From assembly GCA_003427395.1 (NCBI GenBank), contig BFEA01000025.1, positions 4,706,352-4,734,558 of the forward strand: a DNA stretch of 28,207 bases. Direction: 5' to 3'. The position numbers and the translations under genes were made by a program. Shown here one piece after another: positions 20,391 through 28,207 of this stretch; position 1 is the first letter of the stretch, and every line of letters starts with the position of its first letter. Origin of the DNA: Chara braunii (Eukaryota; Streptophyta; Charophyceae; Charales; Characeae). Below the pieces are notes generated by a model. That model was not told the origin of the DNA. It did no database searches and saw only the letters and a program-made list of their open reading frames with translations.

Positions 20391-21300
20391 GGTGAGTCCT
20401 TACTCTCTCTCCCGCTCTTGTTTTCTTCTTTCGATCTTCCCCTTTCTTTTTCCTGCCCCTACCTCACGTAGCTCGTCTCTCTAACCATACACACAGCAAA
20501 CATCACATCCAAATTTGGTCACAAATTCGAGTCGAAACGAATTCATGTCTATTAGAAACTATCATTCTCTCGCATCCCCTACAGCTCACACTGACTCATT
20601 CGTTGGCCCATCGCCAAATCTGGTGCGGCCTATTGATTTATGTTGCCTTAAAACCCCCATTTAGTACTTCAGTTCGACGAAATCGGTCAAGAAATGACCG
20701 AGATACGTCAACTTTTCACCCCCTTCTTCCTCTTCGACACTTTCCTCGACCCCTTTGCTCGACTCTTTTTCCTTCTACCTCCCTACCTGTTACTGTAACA
20801 CCTAAACTATCATCATCATTGAGCTCGCCCAACCCAAAAACCCGTATTTCAACTCTTCCCTTGCCCAATTTCGTTATCAAACGGGCAGGATATGAGTTTT
20901 ATATTCCACTATGCCACTTCCTTCGTTTTCGTCAACTTCCTTTTTCCGCCTTCTCATATCTGGACCTGTTCTTGGCCAGGTTCACGCGTCTTCTCGCGTC
21001 CGCTCTGCTTCCCCTCTCATTCGCCTTCACCACTACCTTACCCCTTCCTCCTCTCACCAACCTCGCTCCTTCCTTCGCCTAACTCTTGTCTTCTCCATTC
21101 TTCTCTCTCCCATCCACTTTCTTCCTTGTTTCCCCCAATGTCCTTCTTCTCTCTGACTGGTTTTAGCACAACTCGGTGCAATGCAGCCTGACAACTCTAA
21201 GTTCAACCACTTTGAGAAAGACTGCGAAGGGGACCAGCCAATGACCGATCTAGTAAGTCTTTCGTCCCTACTACCGAAGTCCGACGAATGATTGGCAGAG
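20391..21300 (+). other. Possible 5' end of an unknown gene (start codon at an intron donor)
   Basis: CACCATGGTGAGT at 20387-20399 combines a good start context with a consensus intron donor (GTGAGT) right after the ATG. The next ~770 bases are strongly CT-rich on this strand, as many first introns are. They end in CTGACTGGTTTTAG (about 21153-21166), a branch-site-plus-acceptor arrangement of fungal type. Downstream, an ATG at 21181 opens 36 codons, with a GTAAGT-like donor at 21253. No protein family was recognised, and the exon joined directly to the first ATG meets a stop after 26 codons. It could be a real but untraceable gene, a pseudogene or coincidence. Confidence 0.22.
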
Positions 21301-21470
21301 GGGAACTTCAAAGGAATCCCTCTATTCCCCTCGTCTGATTAGTCTTTCGCCCCTATACTGGAGTCCGACGATCGCTTAACACACGAGTCTCACCTTGAGT
21401 TGTTTCGAAGGGAACTAACTGTTGGTTGGTTCCACTAGTCTTTTGGTCCTATACCACGGTCCGACGGACG
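21256..21470. repeat. Three copies of a ~31-bp motif at ~90-bp spacing
   Basis: AGTCTTTCGTCCCTA-CTAC-GAAGTCCGACGA-type sequence starts at 21256, 21341 and 21437, each copy with a few changes. Flanks between copies are unlike each other. Confidence 0.7.
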
Positions 21471-22982
21471 ACCTGTGCGCCAATCTGCGAGCCGCTGCCT
21501 GAGTTTTATTTGGTTGCGCCCTACCTTCTTGTAGTGCTCCACCTTTCGGACCCCAATGGACATGCTCACACTCAAACCTCTATTGATCGTGCCTCGCCAA
21601 GGCACATTTCCCTATTTCTCGGGTCTCACGAGCCTGCCACACTTCAGATCTTCCAGCAGCAAACCCTGGCTATGGACGGTGCATCTTCAGGAGACCTCGC
21701 CACTCTGGACCCCGCTGCTCCGTGGGGTTTGCACTCACGGCTCACCTGCGCATTCGCCCTGTCGGTTTGTGTTCTCGAGACGGGGAGGATAGAGGAATTT
21801 TGTCAGCATCTCGAACACGCAGGAGCCCAAACGGGCCGGCCCAAAAAGAGGCTCGTGCTCAAGGTCATCAATTGCCGTGATGGCCACTCGTGGGGGTTGT
21901 GATAGCTCCCCACTACAATGCTAGTCACTACTGCCCAATACTGGCACGCACCTCTCCTTTCAAGCAAGGAGAGCGACAACGCAGTCGTCATTAATCCTGC
22001 CTAGACGGGGATGCACGACTTTCCTCCATCTTCTTCTTGCTCGGCGATTTCAAGCACTCTTTAATTCTCTCCTTGAAGTTATTTTCATCCTTCCTCCGTG
22101 GTACTCCTTCGCCGTCGGTACCGGAGTCAGCTTTCTGGCTTGGTCAGAGATGAAACTTTAAGAATGGAGAAAAATAAAGATAAAAATAAAAACGAGTCAA
22201 AAATAAAATTAGTAGAATTGACGAGGACGAGGACCCGTTGGCACCTTCTTGGTCTCACCAGTCGGACCCAGGCCCAGACGCGTTCGGCAAAACCAATAGG
22301 GATAGTCCCATAAGACCCTCGACCCCTCAATCTTCGCCTGTTGCGCTCCTTCTCTCCTTAATCGTTCGCTGGCCTCGAACCCCAATCTCGTCGCTTGAAA
22401 ATCTAGTATTGTAAACAATAGGGCTAAGCCCAAGTATGAGTTAGGTAGGTGCGAACCTGGATATGAATATTCACGGGACTGTAATTGGTTTATCGACACA
22501 AACTAGGCCCTCACCTTGGTCTATCGACCAGTCTCCCGATCGTCAAAAAACACCGTCTGTGCCTAGGATCGCAACTATGTGGTATCCTGGTCATCAGGCG
22601 CACGACATGCTTTGTAGAACTCCTGATTTTCCCACATACTAGGTTTGCCAACACCGCGCCTTTCCATGGGTCGCCAAACATTGTCTTTCTGCGTGTGCAC
22701 AAGGTACGGTCTTCATTCTCCTTGCAACGCATATCGCCAGAGGTTGAGCCGGTTCGCGAAGTAAAGTTAGTCTTTATAAAATAAAAGAAAAATATAACCA
22801 AATTGAAAACTACAGAAAAGGTAACTGGACCCTATGGCTTTGACGCCTTCCGCCGGCCAGGTACTGCTGATGACTAACGGTTACTTCATAGTGCAACAGA
22901 ATAACGCATGCCCCTCACACTCTCTAATTCGGTCATATTCAACTCGGAGTCTCGCCAAGAGCGAGGTTGCCGAGGTGAGCGT
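21471..22982. other. Unique sequence without recognisable gene
   Basis: A 158-codon frame at 21426-21902 and several shorter ones resemble no family I know and have no splice or promoter context. An AT-rich patch is at 22160-22220. A compound hairpin (CTCGG-CTCGC/GCGAG-CCGAG, about 22942-22976) immediately precedes the LTR-end copy. Confidence 0.45.
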
Positions 22983-23535
22983 TGTCGAGCGCATCAGTCC
23001 GACACCACTCATAGGTAGCGTGGGACCCTTCCGGCCGCGTCACGCAGGAGTCAGAGTACACATCCTCGTTGTGATATATACGTGGAGCTTTCGTAAGCCG
23101 CTCCGACCGGGTGCACCAGCCATACCTCTCGCGAGCCCCTACGACAGGACAGGGCCTACGCGAGGCACGACTACTCCCACCTTACGGGAGCTATCACCTC
23201 CCTTCGGTGGGCGTATCCCCGCCGAGCTACCAGTCCACAGTACGAAAGTTGATCAGCTGCAATCGCAGAGGTGGACCAGCTGAGGGCGTTTCTCGTTCGC
23301 TGTAGCATAGGGGGTACGCGCGGTATTACGCCTCTATCGGACCCGCACGCGAACCGACATCTTGGGGGGCTGAGGTCCCAAGCACGGCTCGTCGTCGGTC
23401 GACTAGGACGTATCCCACACGCCACGCGCACACCACTATAAGGTACATAAAAGTAAAGCACATGCACACATGCACACGAGTACTGAACGACGCAAATGAC
23501 GTACAACACGACACCCTCCTAGTCCCTTAGTATCC
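22983..23535 (-). repeat. Diverged reverse-orientation copy of the LTR 3' end
   Basis: On the minus strand the order of landmarks matches 165-688: GGGACTAGG, GTCGAC, the hairpin block, the CTCCTGCGTGACGCGG block, and an end GATGCGCTCGACA corresponding to GATGCGCGTGACA. Divergence is much higher than in the 11790-12316 copy. The large hairpin has a different sequence but still pairs: CCCACC 23176-23181 with GGTGGG 23206-23211, and GGGAG 23186-23190 with CTCCC 23198-23202. No hammerhead is seen at the expected upstream place. Confidence 0.72.
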
Positions 23536-24780
23536 ATCCCATAACTTCCTGGAGCGGAAATCGGTTGAGAATCGTGCGTGAGACTTAATCTAAAACTGCG
23601 CGGGCGTAGGCCTTCTTTTATCGACTAGCAATGCCAACTCACATAAGCAGTCGTGAAGATGGCGTACTATGCAGTGCCCATAATCGAGCGGTCCCTCGTG
23701 GATCCGAGTACCGCTTATGACACTCACGTGTCAGACTCGAAGTATCGTGAAGGTTCCGCCCTTCACGACATTGCACGGCTGAAGGACTAGCCGTGCGGCC
23801 GCCGCGGCACGTCCGGCTTTCGGCCCGAGTGCCCTGGCGGTCAAGGCAAATAGGCTCTGCCCGAGGGGGGTCCCCTTCAGTGCAGGGCCTAGGGCTTGAG
23901 ATGTCCTAGCCAAGGACCTTGAATCCCGGCCCAGGACCAACGTCCGACTAGCAATCTCCAAGAAGCACTTATCTAAGTAATGGGGTCGTCCTTTCTCTAT
24001 TAACCCAACCCCTGATTTACTCCTTAGCACGCGGCCCCCTTTCAGGCTACACAAGTACCTTACATAGGTACGCATACATATATATATACACACATATGTA
24101 CTCATATGGGAATGAACGTGTGACGATCACATCTCACAGTCATAGTGGCCCTCCTTATAGCCATACACATATATATAAGATTGCAGGGCAGTCCAATCCA
24201 ATAATCCAAGCCCCAGAACATACCTGCAATCACATCAAAGAGTCAAGCAAAAGTCCATACACTACACGGAGTCAACTCCAACCAATCTCTATGCTCATAC
24301 CCTTTGCCTCAGCCATGCAAGCGCCAACCTCCAACCAACCAACCTTAAGTAAATACTCAGTACCTTTGTTCAATGGTCATTCAATAAAAGTCCGGGTGAA
24401 ACCTCAACAAAACAGAGAAGATCACCAGGGCTGAAGCCTCTTTAGGTTGAGTAAGGAGAGTGGGTTGAGGTTGAGTCGTAAACCGACGAGTCGGCAACCG
24501 ACCTGTTATCTGTGATAACAGAAGGTGATCCTAATAGGATCAAGATGAGTCAAGCCCACGTCCTGAAGCGACTTGATAAAAGAGACCTGTGACACAAGCC
24601 AGGCCAATCTCAAGCTAAGTCTACGCGTTTAGGGAGAGTAACCTTCACCTCTTGACCTTACTCGAGGCGTCATATCTAACCAAGTCTAGGTCCACCTCTA
24701 GATAACACTCAGCGTAAGGTAGATCTCGCCATAGCCTCCCCTACATAGGTCGTCACTTGTCCAAATATAGGCTAACTCCT
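23536..24780. repeat. Structured non-coding segment, second copy
   Basis: Homology to 15105-15960 is seen in order: the CACTCACGTGTC start, the CGTGAAGG/CCTTCACG hairpin, the ACGGCT hairpin (23773-23780 with 23789-23796, 8 bp perfect), and the ACCGACCTGTTATC block at about 24500. It continues minus-strand-wise into the LTR-end copy without the 2.6 kb present in the other series. No gene is supported. Confidence 0.62.
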
Positions 24781-25330
24781 CTAATTTAGGAAAATTTTGG
24801 CAGCGCTTCCCGTAGGAAAAGTGCCATCGCAGAAAATGTACTAGTCCAAAAGTCAGACCTTTGGATTTCAGAAAGCAAAAATATGTCTAACTCCCTGACT
24901 TAGCAAAAATTTGGGCAGCACTTCCTTCAAGGAGGAAGGCTTCCCATATTTATACTGAGTCGGAATCGAACTTAGACATAAAGTCTAAGTTCTGTCAAGA
25001 CAAACTCTTAACCAATCCCTTAGATTTGTAGAAATTTCGGCAGCGTTTCCCGTAGAGAAAGCGTCAGTCCAAGATTTATACAAAGCTAGGTTTGGAATCT
25101 GAAAATGACTTTGATCCTTCGGGGCCCAATTTTGACTAACACCATGAATTAGTAAAAATTTGGGCAGCATCTCCTTTAGAAAAGGAGGCTCCCCAGATTC
25201 TTACTACATCAAAAAGACGTCAAGGTTGGATCCTGAAGAAGTCAAAGTTTTGACTAACTCCTTGATTTTTTAGAAATTTCAGCAGCGCTTCCCGTATGAA
25301 AAGTGGCTTACCAAGATTTATACAAGACCA
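24781..25330. repeat. ~120-bp tandem repeat with GGCAGC-led hairpin, 5 units, two alternating types
   Basis: Units begin at about 24791, 24905, 25031, 25154 and 25273. Types alternate. Units 1, 3 and 5 carry a CCCGTA loop block (GCGCTT/AAGTGC-like stems in units 1 and 5). Units 2 and 4 carry CTTCCT/AGGAAG or CTCCTTT/AAAGGAG stems followed by GGCTTCC or GGCTCCC. The family is shared with 16115-16440. Confidence 0.82.
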
Positions 25331-25617
25331 AGTATGAAAAAGACCCCAGAAACAATGCAGAAATCGACCTAAGTAAAAAGAAACGAGCCCAGAAAATGCA
25401 GGAATTGACTCTAACTCCTATGGCTCTAGCACGTGGCGAGCAACTACAGCAACTACCTATCAAAACCCAAACTCAGACTAAGAAGTGGCATCACTCAGTC
25501 ACGTGCAGGCCAAACCACAAACATGCACTCCCTCACCATCCCCAAGTTACCTTAGCAAACAATAGTTCGTAGCCTTTCAATGATTTGTCCCTTATACCCA
25601 GCTTACATAGGGCATAA
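25331..25617. other. Non-coding stretch before the hairpin array
   Basis: An 89-codon frame covers 25303-25572 but resembles no protein. I see no repeat in this stretch. Confidence 0.45.
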
Positions 25618-26341
25618 GGCTAGACCACCCAAACTTATGGAACATGTCTAGCCCAGCCAAGAAGTATACACAGACACAGGGCACAACAACTTTTCTCTTC
25701 TTTGGGCATATGACCAGGCCATCCTAGTCGCCCTGAACTGTTTAAGTATCNAAGGTTTNTATAATTGNCTNTACTTAGTCTTTTGAGGTAGCATATAGCT
25801 GAGTCGATCATCTTCAGCTCAAGACTCAGCCTGCCCCTTCGTACCACAGGTTTATTCTTAGTTAAGTACTCTCTTCAGTTGGTGATAAGCTATAGTCAGG
25901 CCACCCNAACTTATGGAACCCTGCCTGACTAGCCTGTTCATAGATAGCATAATAGTAAAGTATATCAAAGTTATAGCCTTNCGGTTCCAGCATGTGCGAG
26001 GCGTTGGACCAAGACCACCCAAACTTATGGAACATGTATTGGTCCTCAGCCTGGTTTACTTCTCTCTTAGACCAAAGCAAGAAGAGGTAGAGCCACCCAA
26101 ACTCTTGGGACATGCTCACCTCCTCGTTCAGAAACCAAAGAAACTGTCAAAAACCCCAAATAACCAAGGTCGTCAGACTACCCAAACTTATGGATTTGAC
26201 TGGCGCCTGAAAAAACAATCACATTCAGCCCTCACGAGTCAGAGCAACCAGATCACCCAAACTTATGGATTTGTCCGGTTCTCCATGCAATCCAAAAGTA
26301 AACATAGCACTGGGCCTTCCCAAACTTATGGAACTGGCCCA
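25618..26341. repeat. Array of seven hairpins with constant loop and variable stems
   Basis: Each site has a 19-23-base loop built on CCCAAACTTATGGA enclosed by a stem of its own sequence. (1) GGCTAGAC 25618-25625 with GTCTAGCC 25646-25653. (2) TAGTCAGGC 25893-25901 with GCCTGACTA 25923-25931. (3) GGACCAAGAC 26006-26015 with GTATTGGTCC 26036-26045, one mismatch. (4) GAGGTAGAGC 26084-26093 with GCTCACCTC 26114-26122, one bulge. (5) CGTCAG 26071-26076 plus 100 (26171-26176) with CTGGCG 26200-26205, one G-U. (6) AACCAGA 26246-26252 with TCCGGTT 26274-26280, one mismatch. (7) TGGGCC 26311-26316 with GGCCCA 26336-26341. Spacing is irregular, 60-275 bases, and the flanks are otherwise unrelated. 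I know of no named family with this form. Confidence 0.93.
25751..25982. other. Ambiguous bases
   Basis: Six single N occur: four between 25751 and 25772, one in the loop of hairpin 2 (25907), one at 25981. Another is at 26981. Isolated N suggest low-coverage base calls, not gaps. Confidence 0.95.
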
Positions 26342-26576
26342 ACCCTTGGTCGACCCGTTTAAACTCCATGCACCCTTTCCCCAGATGCAACCCCACAATT
26401 TGCTTTCAATCAACCAAAGAAGTTGGAACTGGACTTTATACATGCATTCTTTTACTTTGTCTGGTTATGTCCTGAATAGATAACAAGATTTATAGGGACA
26501 GGCAGACATACATCAATCAAGTTATAGCGGGATATGCAAATATAGGTGTAGTGGGACGTACAGATAGGGATGGTAT
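26342..26576. other. Unique non-coding link
   Basis: No gene or repeat was recognised between the hairpin array and the trailer. Confidence 0.45.
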
Positions 26577-26705
26577 ACCTGATGGTTCCCTGCCTCCAGA
26601 ACCTCGCCTAGGTTCCGGCAGAGCTCCCGGAATCGGTGGGATGACGCCCCACAGAGTCTTGGCGCGGACCTACGGGTTTCAATCCCGCCTGCCGCCTTCC
26701 TCTCG
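26577..26705. repeat. Structured 'trailer' segment, second copy
   Basis: Homologous to 18171-18320. Stems seen are AACC/GGTT around CTAGG, GTGGG/CCCAC around ATGACG, and CGGG/CCCG around TTTCAAT. The first stem is GAG(T)CC/GGCTC in the other copy, a paired difference. Confidence 0.7.
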
Positions 26706-28153
26706 TAGCCTTAGACTAGACTTAGAATAAGAAGGGTAGCAGTAGAAAGATTAGACTCTCGAGGATCCAGGGGAGGTGCTCTCAACCTCACGAGAGAGGG
26801 CCTTGTTACCTTGATGCGCCTGAGGGCCCCGCAATGATGGCCAAATCACACCGCTGCTGGTCAAACTGCCGGCAACCAGTATTCTGACAAGGCCTCGAGT
26901 CGCAGCGATAACCCCCTTCACAGTCTGGGATAGTTCAATAGTGGCGAGTAATAATATGTAGTAACTAACAACAGCAGTCCNCGCGCTGCAACATTTCTCA
27001 GCAGTCTGTAGCGGTGGCCTGTGCACAGCTCACAGCGGTAGGCAACAAACAATATGCAATAACCAGTAACCGGCAGCAACAGCAACCAGCAACAACTGCA
27101 ACAGCCCTCGGTACTACCGTCTGTAGACAACCCTGCAATGCCCGCATACGACAGTCCCACAACAAGGTTCGAGCATGCTACACAGCCTAGAAAGAACCGC
27201 GTTTCGAATAGAGCACACCCCCGTGCTCTATTCAGACGCAGACTGTAGTAGCCCAGCACTGCTGTGGCATACGATGGCGGTGTTCAGCGACCGATACTGC
27301 CTCCCACAGTAGCAGCACCCAAGATGCACAGCGGTCGGTACCGTAGCTGCCCAATAAACTCATCAGAACCCAGTCCGTAGTAATCACCTGCTGAGAAAGC
27401 GTGGTGGCGACACAGCCGCCGTAACAACGGCCAACTACTGCTAGAAACAACCGCTGCCCCCTTTGAGATCACAGCAACGACTCCACAACGGCAATCGCAT
27501 CTCGCCGTGTAACTTCCGACCCGTCTAAGTATCGACCTCAGCAAATGTGTGGCAACCAAGTGCCCAGTATACCACAAGCGGCCAGAACAGACTGCAGGGT
27601 GCACAGCTCGGCAGCGCTATACAGCAGTAAGCTCAACAGAATTTCAGAAAATGTCATGCCGCAACGATACGACCTCGCCTCCTTCCTAGCGGAACATCAG
27701 CAATAGCGCACGGTCTGTCCGTGTTGAAACAGGGGCCTGTTTGTGAGCTTGTGACCTACGGGGACCGGCCATTGGTAGTCTGTAAACGTCTCCAACCCCT
27801 CGCTTTACCCTGTTCAAAAAGACTGGACACCACACGAATCAATAGGCAAGTCCCCCCCCCCGGCTTCAGGCCGTTCTACACAGCAGGATGAGCAGTGGGT
27901 TAGTCAGTAACGTGGGTCCTCGAACTCTGTGGCTCCCCAGCAGCCACTCTGCTCAATCCGGTAAGCAGCCTTTTGGCCAGACGAGCGAGTCTTCAGGCTC
28001 GCAGCCGGGCCCACACCAACCCTCTTACTGTTAGATCATGGCTAGCAAACAGCATCCTTCACCCGGTAATTCTCCAACTTGCGGTTGTCCTCATGCTACT
28101 TTCGCTGTCCGTATGTGCATCGCACCACTCAGCAGATACGTCTCCTCTCCTAC

Positions 28154-28157
<4 letters not shown>
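26706..28157. other. CAG/CAAC-rich non-coding sequence
   Basis: CAGCAAC-like triplets are frequent from 26960 to 27650, and there are several long minus-strand frames without recognisable products. The one outstanding structure is the 11-bp hairpin at 27206-27233. Confidence 0.5.
27206..27233. repeat. 11-bp perfect hairpin
   Basis: GAATAGAGCAC (27206-27216) pairs perfectly with GTGCTCTATTC (27223-27233) across a six-base C-rich loop. Confidence 0.9.

Positions 28158-28207
<50 letters not shown>
28158..28207. repeat. (CT)n microsatellite at the window edge
   Basis: Uninterrupted CT repeats run to the end of the window, so the full length is unknown. Confidence 0.95.

Noticed and set aside
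21330-21380. Minus-strand GGGGCGAAAGAC in the triplicated motif, like the 3' half of a hammerhead
   Set aside because: No CTGATGA precedes it and the presumed stem II pairs poorly in the other two copies.
21426-21902. 158-codon open frame as a gene
   Set aside because: No recognisable family, no promoter or splice context, and it overlaps the triplicated motif; length alone is not enough.
24475-24530. GACGAGTCGG followed by paired bases, hammerhead-like
   Set aside because: It lacks CTGATGA and GAAA; it is only a local hairpin.
26600-26705. A tRNA gene suggested by CGGGTTTCAATCCCG
   Set aside because: Only a T-arm-like hairpin is present; no acceptor, D or anticodon arms fold around it on either strand.

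Overview
This is a gene-poor, repeat-dominated stretch of a eukaryotic nuclear genome. One badly decayed Ty3/gypsy LTR retrotransposon lies at the left end. The rest is long non-coding, hairpin-rich repeat DNA, and no intact conventional gene can be supported. A land plant is suggested by the plant-style tRNA primer site next to an LTR and by type III hammerhead ribozymes, best known from plant retrozymes. A filamentous fungus is also possible: the only gene-like signals, at 20.39-21.26 kb, have a fungal look. I cannot decide between them.

Layout. 1-688: 3' part of a 5' LTR with an intact type III hammerhead ribozyme (35-94). 691-706: primer-binding site. 896-6943: gag, protease, RT, RNase H and integrase in order on the + strand, broken by stops and frameshifts. 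6944-8381: non-coding 3' region with two polypurine candidates. 8382-10543 and 12393-14585: two 2.2-kb inverted arms, each a chain of hairpins and each with a hammerhead (right arm intact, left arm mutated in the core), around a 1.85-kb spacer. The spacer holds a 54-bp minisatellite and a reverse-orientation copy of the LTR end (11790-12316).

15.06-19.0 kb and 23.7-26.7 kb are two diverged copies of the same non-coding module series: a structured segment, a ~120-bp repeat with a GGCAGC-led hairpin, a second array, then a structured 'trailer'. The second array differs: a 66-bp minisatellite in the first copy, and seven hairpins with a constant loop and changing stems in the second. The second copy adjoins another reverse-orientation LTR end (22983-23535). 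The first is separated from its LTR end by the right arm. My inference is that these are parts of very long LTRs, or of a non-autonomous relative, of the family at the left end. 19.0-22.9 kb holds no gene I can recognise, apart from one weak 5'-gene candidate.

The unusual content is RNA-structural: three hammerheads, inverted arms whose hairpins show compensatory differences, and a constant-loop, variable-stem hairpin array at 25618-26341.
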